Shown: positions 45,549-54,360 of the stretch, in pieces | Layout of the letters: every line of letters begins with the position of its first letter | Numbering within the stretch: position 1 is the stretch's first letter | Assembly: GCF_018687615.1 (NCBI RefSeq) | Contig: NZ_CP061299.1 | Span: 496,001 to 560,000, forward strand | Length of the DNA stretch: 64,000 bases | DNA from: Polynucleobacter sp. MWH-CaK5 | GTDB lineage: Bacteria; Pseudomonadota; Gammaproteobacteria; Burkholderiales; Burkholderiaceae | Reading direction: 5' to 3' | Notes under the pieces: generated by a model | What the model saw: the letters and a program-made list of their open reading frames with translations, nothing else | What the model was told of the DNA's origin: nothing | The model's database searches: none | Position numbers and translations under genes: made by a program

Positions 45549-46181
45549 TTATTGATTTAGAGGAATAGAAAAGCCTGCGTCACGCAAGAGAGTGCAAACC
45601 GTTATCAGGGGTAAACCTATCAGGGCGGTTGGGTCATCACTTCGGACATGTTCTAAAAGACAAATACCGAGGCCTTCTGATTTAGCGCTGCCAGCACAAT
45701 CGTAGGGAGTCTCTGCCAAAAGATAAGCTTCCAAAACAGCATCGTCGAGTTCTCTGAATTTAACTTCGGTGATGGCGTTCACTGTTTTTGCGGATCCTGC
45801 GTGAGCCACGCAAACAGCTGTGTGAAATTTGACTGTTTGGCCGCGCAACTTTTGTAGTTGTGCCATTGCATTTGCATGGTCACCTGGTTTGCCCATGGCA
45901 GCACCATTTAAATCAACTACTTGATCTGAGCCAATCACGTAGGCCGATGGATTTGAGAGTGACACTGCCAAAGCTTTGGCTTGAGCCAAACGAATGGCCA
46001 TCAATTCTGGGGTTTCTTTGGGTAAGGGTGCCTCATCCACTTCTGGAGAGATGGTTTCAAATGACAAACCCAGGCGGCCCAGCAATTCTTTTCTGTACTT
46101 AGAGGTGGATGCCAAGATCAATCTTTTGCTTTGATTGGCAGAATTCTTGGATAAATTGCTTGGGTTCGGGGCGGCACTCAT
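45549..46181 (-). CDS. Maf-family nucleoside triphosphate pyrophosphatase (YceF-like)
   Basis: 210 residues. LILASTSKYRKELLGRL, SPEVDEAPLP, VIGSDQVV and DPTALIGLPL are Maf blocks; the STSKYR variant points to the YceF branch, which hydrolyses m7GTP. Divergent from the DUF177 gene (13 bp between starts), an arrangement shared by many proteobacteria. Confidence 0.9.
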   Translation of the reverse strand: MSAAPNPSNLSKNSANQSKRLILASTSKYRKELLGRLGLSFETISPEVDEAPLPKETPELMAIRLAQAKALAVSLSNPSAYVIGSDQVVDLNGAAMGKPGDHANAMAQLQKLRGQTVKFHTAVCVAHAGSAKTVNAITEVKFRELDDAVLEAYLLAETPYDCAGSAKSEGLGICLLEHVRSDDPTALIGLPLITVCTLLRDAGFSIPLNQ

Positions 46182-46194
46182 TTATGCTTTCGGT

Positions 46195-46791
46195 ATGAAT
46201 TCAAAAAATATGACACCCCACATTTTGCCGAATAATGCCAAGGACCTTCAATCCATCGATATGCGGTCTGGGCAGACTTACATCGGCCAGGGGGTGCTAG
46301 AACTATCTCACTTTCCTCGATTGTTACAGGAAATGACGGTTGAGGCTAATTTCCAGCCTTCAGGCCTTCATTGGGAGATGAGTACTTGGTTTGAGGAGCG
46401 TTTGGGAACAATTCCTATGCAATACATGCACTTACGTCTAGCGCTTGATTTGCCTCTGACCTGCCAAGCCTGTTTGCAGCCTTATATGGAGTCTTTGGAC
46501 TCAGACCGTGATTACATCCTTTTTGAGACTGAAGAAGAGGCTGAAGCCTGGGATTTTGATGAGGAAAATCAAGATGCTGAGGATGCTTTGGTGTCCTCTG
46601 AGACCTTTAATCTATTGGAAACCATTGAGGAAGAGCTGCTTTTGAACCTGCCTTTGATCGCCAAACACCCCTTGGGCGATTGCAAGCCAGAAGACCTCCA
46701 AAAAGTGACTAAAACACTTAAATCGGGGTCAGAAGAGATCATCATTAAGAAGCCCAATCCGTTTGCAATCCTAGAAAAGCTCAAGAAATAA
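46195..46791 (+). CDS. yceD: DUF177/YceD family protein (23S rRNA accumulation protein)
   Basis: 198 residues from ATG 46195; codons upstream to 46135 overlap maf and are rejected. LPLTCQACLQPYM gives the CxxC typical of DUF177, with an acidic stretch in the middle and LPLIAKHP near the end. The family is needed for normal 23S rRNA levels. Always just before rpmF. Confidence 0.87.
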   Translation: MNSKNMTPHILPNNAKDLQSIDMRSGQTYIGQGVLELSHFPRLLQEMTVEANFQPSGLHWEMSTWFEERLGTIPMQYMHLRLALDLPLTCQACLQPYMESLDSDRDYILFETEEEAEAWDFDEENQDAEDALVSSETFNLLETIEEELLLNLPLIAKHPLGDCKPEDLQKVTKTLKSGSEEIIIKKPNPFAILEKLKK

Positions 46792-46833
46792 TGACTTTAT
46801 GCTAGAATCTCGGATTCGTTTAGGAGTAAAAAC

Positions 46834-47013
46834 ATGGCTGTTCAACAGAATAAAAAATCACCGTCAAAGCGTGGCATGCACCGTGCTCACGACTTCTTGT
46901 CTGCACCTTCATTGGCAGTTGAGCCAACGACTGGTGAAGCTCACTTACGTCACCACATTAGCCCAAATGGCTACTACCGTGGTCGTAAAGTTGTTAAGAC
47001 TAAGAACGACTAA
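46834..47013 (+). CDS. rpmF: 50S ribosomal protein L32
   Basis: 59 residues: MAVQQNKKSPSKRGMHRAHD at the start and HHISPNGYYRGRKVV at the end, exact L32 pattern. The SD TAGGAG is at 46821-46826. The gene is short and easily missed. The zinc-type CxxC of some L32 forms is not present. Confidence 0.97.
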   Translation: MAVQQNKKSPSKRGMHRAHDFLSAPSLAVEPTTGEAHLRHHISPNGYYRGRKVVKTKND

Positions 47014-47019
47014 TTTCCT

Positions 47020-47061
47020 CACTGGAAAAGATCAAGCGGCACTTCCAGTGGCCGCTTTTTT
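47020..47061 (+). terminator. Overlapping stems after rpmF (terminator or pseudoknot)
   Basis: Stem 1: CACTGGAA (47020-47027) / TTCCAGTG (47043-47050). Stem 2: AAGCGGC (47034-47040) / GCCGCTT (47051-47057), running into T 47056-47061. Each stem has an arm in the other's loop, so they form an H-type pseudoknot or exclude each other. Stem 2 with its T-run looks like an attenuating terminator before plsX. Confidence 0.65.
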
Positions 47062-47079
47062 CTTAAATAACAATTTTTC

Positions 47080-48117
47080 ATGAGCGTCACGCTAGCAGTT
47101 GATGCGATGGGTGGAGACCACGGTCTAGTGGTCACAGTACCCGCCAGCACAGGCCTTCTGGCAGAGTTGCCAGATTTACATATAAGACTCGTCGGTAACG
47201 CTGATTTAATCAATCAAGCGTTAGCTCAAGTTCCCTCTGAAATAAAGAGTCGGATCACGGTCGTCCATGCTTCTGAAGTTGTCACGATGGATGATTCCAT
47301 CGAGGTGGCTTTGCGTAAGAAAAAAGACTCATCGATGCGTGTGACTGCTGAGCAAGTCAAAGAAGGCTTGGCACAAGCCGCTATTTCAGCAGGCAATACG
47401 GGCGCCTTGATGGCGATCTCTCGTTATGTTTTAAAAACCTTGGATGGTATTGATCGTCCTGCGATTGCCGCAGTGATGCCTAATCAATTGGGCCGAGGCA
47501 CGATTGTTTTAGATTTAGGCGCCAATGCTGATTGTGAAGCGATTCACTTATTGCAATTCGCACAGATGGCCGATGTGATGGCCAGAGCCGTGGATGGCAT
47601 TGCCAACCCTACGATTGGTCTTTTGAACATTGGCGAAGAAGTGATCAAAGGTAATCAAGTGGTCAAAGAGGCTGGTGAGTTATTGCGCCAAAGCAGCTTG
47701 AACTTCTATGGCAACGTGGAAGGCAATGACATATTTAAAGGCACGACCAATATTGTGGTGTGTGATGGTTTTGTTGGAAACGTGGCGCTAAAAACCAGTG
47801 AAGGTTTGGCGTACATGATTTCTGGATTGATCAAAGAAGAATTTAGTCGTAATTGGATCAGTCGTTTGATGGCTTTGGCAGCAATGCCAGTTTTATTGCG
47901 TTTCAAAAAGCGTGTGGATCATCGTAATTACAATGGTGCAGTGCTCTTAGGTTTGCGTGGCTTGGTTTTAAAAAGCCATGGCTCAGCCGATAAAAAAGCA
48001 TTCACAACTGCTTTGCGCAGAGCGTATGAAGGTGCTAAAAATAATATGGTTGGAAAAGTCGCTGATGCATTCATGGTGACGCATGCAACAAACTCTAGTA
48101 ATGAGACCGTGGCATAA
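47080..48117 (+). CDS. plsX: Phosphate acyltransferase PlsX
   Basis: 345 residues. LAVDAMGGDHG at the start, SAGNTGALMAIS and VCDGFVGNVALKTSEGLA are diagnostic. It makes acyl-phosphate from acyl-ACP for phospholipid synthesis. fabH begins 12 bp downstream. Confidence 0.96.
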   Translation: MSVTLAVDAMGGDHGLVVTVPASTGLLAELPDLHIRLVGNADLINQALAQVPSEIKSRITVVHASEVVTMDDSIEVALRKKKDSSMRVTAEQVKEGLAQAAISAGNTGALMAISRYVLKTLDGIDRPAIAAVMPNQLGRGTIVLDLGANADCEAIHLLQFAQMADVMARAVDGIANPTIGLLNIGEEVIKGNQVVKEAGELLRQSSLNFYGNVEGNDIFKGTTNIVVCDGFVGNVALKTSEGLAYMISGLIKEEFSRNWISRLMALAAMPVLLRFKKRVDHRNYNGAVLLGLRGLVLKSHGSADKKAFTTALRRAYEGAKNNMVGKVADAFMVTHATNSSNETVA

Positions 48118-48129
48118 GGATTCAATTCA

Positions 48130-49128
48130 ATGACTCAACTGACACAGCGATACGCAAAGATACTAGGCACAGGCAGCTACTTGCCAGCCAACAAGGTGAC
48201 CAATGCCCAGATCACTGAAAAACTTGCCAAAGATGGCATTGAAACCAGCGATGAATGGATTTTTTCAAGAAGCGGTATCAGTGCACGTCATTTCGCTGCG
48301 CCTGATCAGCTCACGAGCGACCTTGCTTTGGAAGCTTCTAAAAAAGCGATTGAAGCAGCTGGCATTACTGCGAATGACATCGATTTAATTATTTTGGCCA
48401 CATCAACGCCTGATAATTTAGGTGGCTTTCCAAGCACTGCGTGTGTGCTTCAAGATAAATTAGGTATCACCAATCAATGCGCAGCATTTGACGTTCAAGC
48501 TGTTTGTTCAGGTTTTGCATACTCTTTGGCAGTGGCTGATAGTTTTATTCGCAGCGGCATGCATAAAAAAGTATTGATCGTTGGTGCAGAAACATTCTCA
48601 AGAATTTTAGATTTCAAAGATCGCGGTACATGCGTGCTCTTCGGCGATGGAGCTGGAGCAGTGGTGGTGGGTGCGAGTGATGAGCCAGGTATTTTGGCTG
48701 CTGCTATGCACGCCGACGGGAGTCATCGTGACATCTTGTGCGTGCCAGGAAGAACTGAGCACGGTGCTTTAGAAGGTTCTGCCTTTTTGAAGATGGACGG
48801 TCAAGCAGTATTTAAATTGGCCGTCAAAGTTTTAGAGCAAGTCGCACAAGAAGTTCTAACAGCTGCCAAACTAACACCTGCAGACATTGATTGGTTGATT
48901 CCTCACCAAGCCAATATTCGTATCATGGAAGGCACTGCCAAAAAATTAGGTATTGCCTTGGATCACGTGGTTGTGACTGTTCAAGATCATGGCAACACAT
49001 CGGCTGCATCAATTCCATTGGCACTCGATACAGCGATTCGTGCAGGTCAAATCAAGCGTGGACAAAACCTTCTGATGGAAGGTGTGGGTGGTGGTTTCAC
49101 CTGGGCCGCTGCAGTCGTTAAATATTGA
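48130..49128 (+). CDS. fabH: 3-oxoacyl-ACP synthase III
   Basis: 332 residues. Catalytic Cys in DVQAVCSGF, His in IPHQANIRI and Asn in DHGNTSAAS. It starts fatty acid synthesis from acetyl-CoA and malonyl-ACP. Confidence 0.97.
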   Translation: MTQLTQRYAKILGTGSYLPANKVTNAQITEKLAKDGIETSDEWIFSRSGISARHFAAPDQLTSDLALEASKKAIEAAGITANDIDLIILATSTPDNLGGFPSTACVLQDKLGITNQCAAFDVQAVCSGFAYSLAVADSFIRSGMHKKVLIVGAETFSRILDFKDRGTCVLFGDGAGAVVVGASDEPGILAAAMHADGSHRDILCVPGRTEHGALEGSAFLKMDGQAVFKLAVKVLEQVAQEVLTAAKLTPADIDWLIPHQANIRIMEGTAKKLGIALDHVVVTVQDHGNTSAASIPLALDTAIRAGQIKRGQNLLMEGVGGGFTWAAAVVKY

Positions 49129-49190
49129 TCGTGATCACCTCAATTAATTACATAAGTTCAATCACTTAAAAAAATATCACAGGAATTTTC

Positions 49191-50129
49191 ATGAAATTTG
49201 CATTTGTATTTCCAGGTCAAGGTTCTCAAGCAGTCGGCATGCTAAATGCATGGGGCGACAACGCTGAAGTCAAAAGAACTTTGGATGAGGCTTCAGAAGC
49301 TTTGGGTGAAGACATTGCAAAATTAATTTCAGAAGGTCCTGCTGAGGCACTTTCTTTAACGACCAATACACAGCCCGTGATGTTGACTGCAGGCGTTGCT
49401 TGTTATCGCGCGTGGATTGCTGCAGGTGGTCCTGCTGCATCAGTGATGGCTGGCCATAGCTTGGGTGAGTATGGTGCTTTGGTTGCTTCAGGGGTGATTG
49501 AATTCAAAGATGCTGTGCCCATGGTGAGATTCCGTGCGCAAGCGATGCAAGATGCCGTGCCAGTTGGAACAGGTGGCATGGCCGCTATATTAGGTTTGGA
49601 TGATGATGCCGTTCGTAAAGCATGTGCTGATGCGCAAGCAGCCACTGGTGAAGTGGTTGAGGCTGTGAACTACAACGCTCCAGCGCAGGTCGTGATCGCT
49701 GGTTCAAAAGCAGGTGTAGAAAAAGCTTGTGAGCTTGCCAAAGAAGCTGGCGCAAAACGTGCTCTGCCTTTGCCTGTGTCTGCACCGTTTCATTCATCAT
49801 TACTCAAGCCGGCATCTCAAAAATTAGAGACTTACTTGGCTGATAAAACATTCAAGGTGCCAAACATTGATGTGATCAATAACGTCGATGTGAGTGTCTT
49901 AAAAGATCCTGCAGCCATTAAGAATGCCTTGGTTAGACAAGCAGCAGCTCCAGTGCGTTGGGTTGAGACTGTTCAAGCAATTGCAGCCCTTGGCATCACT
50001 CACGTGGTTGAGTGCGGTCCTGGAAAAGTATTAACAGGTATGACCAAGCGTATTAATGGTGATTTAAATGGTTTGGCTGTTTATGACCCTGCCACGATGG
50101 CTGAAGTCATGGCTGTCATTAAAGCGTAA
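49191..50129 (+). CDS. fabD: Malonyl-CoA:ACP transacylase
   Basis: 312 residues. FPGQGSQAVGM at the start, nucleophile S90 in GHSLGEYGAL, and the second His in PVSAPFHSSLL. It loads malonate onto AcpP. SD AGGAATTTTC precedes ATG 49191. Confidence 0.97.
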   Translation: MKFAFVFPGQGSQAVGMLNAWGDNAEVKRTLDEASEALGEDIAKLISEGPAEALSLTTNTQPVMLTAGVACYRAWIAAGGPAASVMAGHSLGEYGALVASGVIEFKDAVPMVRFRAQAMQDAVPVGTGGMAAILGLDDDAVRKACADAQAATGEVVEAVNYNAPAQVVIAGSKAGVEKACELAKEAGAKRALPLPVSAPFHSSLLKPASQKLETYLADKTFKVPNIDVINNVDVSVLKDPAAIKNALVRQAAAPVRWVETVQAIAALGITHVVECGPGKVLTGMTKRINGDLNGLAVYDPATMAEVMAVIKA

Positions 50130-50201
50130 AGATTAGAGATTAAAAATCAACGATCAGAGTTATCTATCTGATAAAGCATTGAACTTAGTTTGGGAGAAAT
50201 T

Positions 50202-50942
50202 GTGAGCACATTAACTGGACAAATTGCCTTGGTCACTGGCGCATCTCGCGGTATTGGCCGTGCCATTGCCATGGAATTGGCAAAGCAGGGCGCTGTGGTG
50301 ATTGGCACTGCAACAAGTGAATCAGGCGCTAAAGACATTGATGCGGCATTAAAACCAACCGGTGGTGCTGGTGCAGTTTTGAACGTGAACGATGCGGCTG
50401 CTTGTGAAGCACTGATCGATAGTATTGTTAAAGAACGTGGCGCTTTGAATATTTTGGTGAATAACGCTGGTATTACCCAAGATAACTTGGCGATGCGCAT
50501 GAAAGACGAAGAATGGTCATCGGTGATTGATACCAATTTAAGCGCTGTTTTCCGCTTGGCCAGAGGTGTTTTACGCCCAATGATGAAGGCCAAAGGCGGT
50601 CGAATCATCAACATCACCTCCGTGGTGGGTAGCAGCGGTAATCCAGGTCAGGCCAATTATGCTGCTGCAAAAGCAGGTGTGGCTGGTATGAGCCGAGCTT
50701 TGGCCCGAGAAATCGGAAGCCGAAATATCACCGTTAACTGCGTGGCGCCAGGCTTTATTGACACAGATATGACCAAAGCCCTCTCAGAAGACCAACAAAA
50801 TTCACTAAAAGCGAATATCCCCCTCCAACGCCTTGGAACACCCGAAGATATTGCCCATGCGGTAGCATTTTTGGCGTCTCCAGGGGCTGGATACATCACG
50901 GGAACAACACTTCATGTGAATGGCGGACTGTATTTGAGCTAA
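50202..50942 (+). CDS. fabG: 3-oxoacyl-ACP reductase
   Basis: 246 residues from GTG 50202, preceded by GGGAGA (50192-50197), which rules out the upstream TTG. NADP site LVTGASRGIGRAIA, NNAGITQDN, catalytic Ser in ITSVVGSSGNPGQ and YAAAK. Reduces 3-ketoacyl-ACP. Confidence 0.96.
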   Translation: MSTLTGQIALVTGASRGIGRAIAMELAKQGAVVIGTATSESGAKDIDAALKPTGGAGAVLNVNDAAACEALIDSIVKERGALNILVNNAGITQDNLAMRMKDEEWSSVIDTNLSAVFRLARGVLRPMMKAKGGRIINITSVVGSSGNPGQANYAAAKAGVAGMSRALAREIGSRNITVNCVAPGFIDTDMTKALSEDQQNSLKANIPLQRLGTPEDIAHAVAFLASPGAGYITGTTLHVNGGLYLS

Positions 50943-51005
50943 TTTGGTCAAATAAGCTGATAAAATCTCTTTTCAATATTTTTACAACAACCCTTGGGGG
51001 ATTAA

Positions 51006-51242
51006 ATGGATAACATCGAACAACGCGTTAAGAAAATCGTAGCCGAGCAATTGGGCAAAGACGAAGCAGAAATCAAGAATGAATCTTCTTTCGTTAATGA
51101 CTTGGGCGCAGATTCTCTCGACACAGTTGAATTAGTAATGGCATTGGAAGATGAATTCGGCATCGAAATTCCTGATGAAGAAGCCGAGAAAATCACGACT
51201 GTGCAATTGGCTATCGATTTCGCTAAGTCCAAGCAAGGCTAA
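51006..51242 (+). CDS. acpP: Acyl carrier protein
   Basis: 78 acidic residues; phosphopantetheine is attached to S37 in LGADSLDTVEL. SD GGGGG lies upstream (50996-51000). It is charged by AcpS, encoded at 60996, and loaded by FabD. Confidence 0.98.
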   Translation: MDNIEQRVKKIVAEQLGKDEAEIKNESSFVNDLGADSLDTVELVMALEDEFGIEIPDEEAEKITTVQLAIDFAKSKQG

Positions 51243-51248
51243 TTAGCT

Positions 51249-52493
51249 GTGAGCCAGAATAAAGGGCAACGCCGGGTAGTTATTACCGGACTAGGCTTGG
51301 TTTCACCAGTGGGTAATACCGTTGGTGATGCTTGGGAAAATTTATTGGCGGGGCGCAGTGGTATTGCCACCATCACTAAATTTGATCACTCTGGCTTAGG
51401 CGTGCATTTTGCCGGCGAAGTAAAGGGCTTCAATATTGAAGACTATATTTCTGCTAAAGAAGCTCGCCATATGGATACTTTTATCCACTATGGCATTGCT
51501 GCCGGTACGCAAGCCTTTAAAGACTCTGGTTTAGAAGTTACAGAAGCCAATTCTGAAAGAATTGGCGTTTTGGTGGGTTCAGGCATTGGTGGTTTGCCAA
51601 TGATTGAAGAAACCCACACTGAATATACTAATCGCGGCGCTCGCCGTATTTCACCGTTCTTTGTGCCAGGTTCAATCATTAATATGATTTCTGGCCATTT
51701 GAGCATTAATTTGAATCTCAAAGGTCCTAACGTTGCTGCTGTCACTGCCTGTACAACAGGTTTGCACAGTATTGGCTTGGCTGCCCGTTTGATTCAATAT
51801 GGTGATGCGGATGTGATGATTGCTGGTGGTGCTGAATCTACGATTTCTCCTTTGGGAGTCGGTGGTTTTGCTGCAGCCAGAGCGCTATCAACTAGAAATG
51901 ATGATCCAGCGACTGCTTCTCGTCCTTGGGACAAAGACCGTGACGGTTTTGTTCTAGGTGAGGGGTCTGGCGTGATGATCCTCGAAGAATATGAACATGC
52001 CAAAGCTCGCGGCGCAAAGATTTATGCTGAATTAGCCGGTTTTGGTATGAGTGGTGACGCTTATCACATGACTGCTCCAAACATGGATGGTCCGCGTCGT
52101 TGCATGGTCAATGCATTGAAAGATGCTGGAGTTAATCCTGATCAAGTGAACTATGTGAACGCCCACGGTACTTCAACACCATTGGGTGATAAAAACGAAA
52201 CAGATGCCCTCAAAGCAGCTTTGGGCGAAGCTTCAAAGAAGGTGGTTGTGAACTCAACCAAATCAATGACCGGTCACTTATTGGGTGGTGCTGGTGGTTT
52301 AGAGTCTGTTTTCACTGTTTTGGCTTTGCATCATCAAAAATCTCCGCCGACTATTAACATCTTCAATCAAGATCCAGAGTGCGATTTGGACTACTGTGCC
52401 AACACTGCTAGAGATATGAAGATCGATGTGGCCGTTAAAAACAACTTTGGCTTTGGTGGCACCAACGGCACCATTGTTTTCCGCCGTATTTAA
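51249..52493 (+). CDS. fabF: 3-oxoacyl-ACP synthase II
   Basis: 414 residues, GTG start 6 bp after acpP. Catalytic Cys in VTACTTGLHS, His in NAHGTSTPLGD and GHLLGGAGG. It elongates acyl-ACP. Strong terminator behind it. Confidence 0.97.
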   Translation: MSQNKGQRRVVITGLGLVSPVGNTVGDAWENLLAGRSGIATITKFDHSGLGVHFAGEVKGFNIEDYISAKEARHMDTFIHYGIAAGTQAFKDSGLEVTEANSERIGVLVGSGIGGLPMIEETHTEYTNRGARRISPFFVPGSIINMISGHLSINLNLKGPNVAAVTACTTGLHSIGLAARLIQYGDADVMIAGGAESTISPLGVGGFAAARALSTRNDDPATASRPWDKDRDGFVLGEGSGVMILEEYEHAKARGAKIYAELAGFGMSGDAYHMTAPNMDGPRRCMVNALKDAGVNPDQVNYVNAHGTSTPLGDKNETDALKAALGEASKKVVVNSTKSMTGHLLGGAGGLESVFTVLALHHQKSPPTINIFNQDPECDLDYCANTARDMKIDVAVKNNFGFGGTNGTIVFRRI

Positions 52494-52535
52494 AAGACTC
52501 AATGAATAGTCCAGATATTGCTGGGTTATCCATCA

Positions 52536-52569
52536 AATAAAGCCTCCTAACTCTGTTGGAGGCTTTATT
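52536..52569 (+). terminator. Terminator hairpin after fabF
   Basis: A perfect 12-bp stem, AATAAAGCCTCC (52536-52547) / GGAGGCTTTATT (52558-52569), loop of 10. The tract after it is mixed, but the A/T-rich stem base is usual for such elements. Confidence 0.85.
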
Positions 52570-52637
52570 GCTTTAAGACCATTGAAAATAGACTAAAAAT
52601 ACTCATATAGAAGCTCATTAATAACCATGCTCAGATA

Positions 52638-52663
52638 GTATTTAAAGGCTTTCCTGCAAATAC
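52638..52663 (+). other. Hairpin in the mucD leader
   Basis: GTATTT (52638-52643) / AAATAC (52658-52663) encloses AGG/CCT around CTTT, giving a symmetric stem with a 2-by-2 internal loop, 28 bp before mucD. No sigma-E type promoter was seen. Confidence 0.35.
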
Positions 52664-52691
52664 TTCCTGAATGCTCTAAAGTATCAAGACC

Positions 52692-54203
52692 ATGAAAAAA
52701 ATCATTTCTGCTTTAACTCTGTCTGTGGCAGCAAGTTCTTTGCTAGTTTTGCCAACTTATGCCCAAAATAATTCTGGGAAAGCCGCTCCGGTGGCGAGCA
52801 CAACGAGCTCGCCAGCCGCCGCAAGTGCTGTGCGTTCATATCCAGACTTTGTTGATTTGGTTGAAAAAGCCAATCCTGCTGTGGTGAATATCCGCACGAC
52901 AGAAAAAGTGAATGTTCGTCAAGCTTCAGGCATTCCTGGCATGCCTGGTTTAGATGAAGAGCAGGCTGAGTTTTTTCGCCGCTTCTTTGGTATTCCTTTG
53001 CCAACACCAAAGCAACCAGGCCCGAACAATCGTAAACCTCAGCAAGAAGAGCAAAACCGTGGCGTTGGTTCTGGCTTCATCATTGAGAGCAATGGTTTCA
53101 TTTTGACGAATGCACATGTGGTTGAAGGTGCAACAACAATTTATGTGACCTTGACCGATAAGCGCGAATTCAAAGCCAAATTGATCGGTGCTGATAAGCG
53201 TACTGATGTGGCTTTGGTAAAAATTGAAGCAACTGGTTTGCCACGATTAACCATCGGCGACTCTTCAAAGGTGCGTGTTGGTGAATGGGTGCTTGCGATT
53301 GGTTCACCGTTTGGTTTGGAAAATACAGTGACCGCAGGCATCGTGTCTGCCAAGAGTCGTGATACAGGTGATTACTTACCATTCATTCAAACTGATGTGG
53401 CTGTGAACCCAGGTAACTCTGGTGGTCCGCTATTGAACACTCGTGGTGAAGTGGTGGGCATTAACTCACAGATCTTTTCACGCTCTGGTGGATACATGGG
53501 TATTTCTTTCGCGATCCCGATGGATGAGGCGATGCGCGTTTCGAATCAATTAAAGGCCAGCGGCAAAGTCAGTCGTGGTCGTATTGGTGTGGCAATTGCA
53601 GAGGTCAGCAAAGAGGTTGCAGAGAGCTTAGGATTGCCAAGAGCACGTGGCGCCTTGATTCGTAACATCGAAGTGGGTGCGCCAGCGGACAAAGCAGGGC
53701 TTGAGCCTGGCGATGTTATTTTGAGTTTTGGGGATAAACCAATTGAAAAATCATCGGACTTGCCAAGAATTGTTGGAGATACAAAACCAGGCACGACTTC
53801 ACCAATCATGGTGTGGCGCAAGGGTGCTCAAAAAGAATTCAATATCACTGTCGCTGATTTAGAGCCTACTCCAAAGACAGCTGCTAAAAAAGCTGAACCA
53901 GAAGAAGCGACCTCCACTAAGAATGCATTTGGAGTGGCTGTGATTGATTTATCTGAAGCTAAGAAAAAAGAGTTATCACTCAAAGCCGGTGTTGAAATTA
54001 CTGCGATGGCTGAAGATGGTGTCTTATCAAAAGCGGGCGCAAGAGTGGGTGATGTGATTGTTCGTTTAAGTGATGTGGACATCATCGCTGCCAAGCAATT
54101 TGAGATTGCCATGAAGGCCGTGGCAAAAAACAATAGATCCGTGGCAGTATTTATTCGCAGAGGCGATAGCACCTTGGTGATTCCTGTCAAACCAGGAAAA
54201 TAA
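52692..54203 (+). CDS. mucD: DegP/DegQ-type periplasmic serine protease (MucD)
   Basis: 503 residues. Signal peptide 1-24 (ending PTYAQ), trypsin-like domain with His in LTNAHVVEG, Asp in DKRTDVALVK and Ser in VNPGNSGGPLLN, then two PDZ domains (about 285-370 and 410-495). It degrades misfolded envelope proteins. In relatives it follows rpoE-rseA-rseB; here it follows fabF directly. Confidence 0.93.
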   Translation: MKKIISALTLSVAASSLLVLPTYAQNNSGKAAPVASTTSSPAAASAVRSYPDFVDLVEKANPAVVNIRTTEKVNVRQASGIPGMPGLDEEQAEFFRRFFGIPLPTPKQPGPNNRKPQQEEQNRGVGSGFIIESNGFILTNAHVVEGATTIYVTLTDKREFKAKLIGADKRTDVALVKIEATGLPRLTIGDSSKVRVGEWVLAIGSPFGLENTVTAGIVSAKSRDTGDYLPFIQTDVAVNPGNSGGPLLNTRGEVVGINSQIFSRSGGYMGISFAIPMDEAMRVSNQLKASGKVSRGRIGVAIAEVSKEVAESLGLPRARGALIRNIEVGAPADKAGLEPGDVILSFGDKPIEKSSDLPRIVGDTKPGTTSPIMVWRKGAQKEFNITVADLEPTPKTAAKKAEPEEATSTKNAFGVAVIDLSEAKKKELSLKAGVEITAMAEDGVLSKAGARVGDVIVRLSDVDIIAAKQFEIAMKAVAKNNRSVAVFIRRGDSTLVIPVKPGK

Positions 54204-54263
54204 ACCTAAAACGATTGTTTTAGATCAGATAACCCTTTAGTTTTAATCACCTTTATTGGAAAT

Positions 54264-54279
54264 CGGGGGGAGACCCCCG
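54264..54279 (+). terminator. GC hairpin with GAGA tetraloop between mucD and lepA
   Basis: CGGGGG (54264-54269), loop GAGA, CCCCCG (54274-54279). No T-run, so it may protect the mucD end or shape the lepA leader. Confidence 0.5.
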
Positions 54280-54313
54280 TTCCGACTACAATAGAGGTTA
54301 GAGGCGTCTTATT

Positions 54314-54338
54314 GCAGTGCAATATGGTGTTGCATTGC
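54314..54338 (+). promoter_or_regulatory. Stem-loop just upstream of lepA
   Basis: GCAGTGCAA (54314-54322) pairs with TTGCATTGC (54330-54338, one G-T pair), loop of 7. It ends 22 bp before the lepA ATG; TACAAT at 54287-54292 could be a -10. Confidence 0.45.
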
Positions 54339-54360
54339 GGCAAGCCGTTTTAAGGAATCC

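Noticed and set aside
46799..47083. 94-codon frame over rpmF
   Set aside because: It is the other frame of rpmF, which has the SD and an exact L32 sequence.
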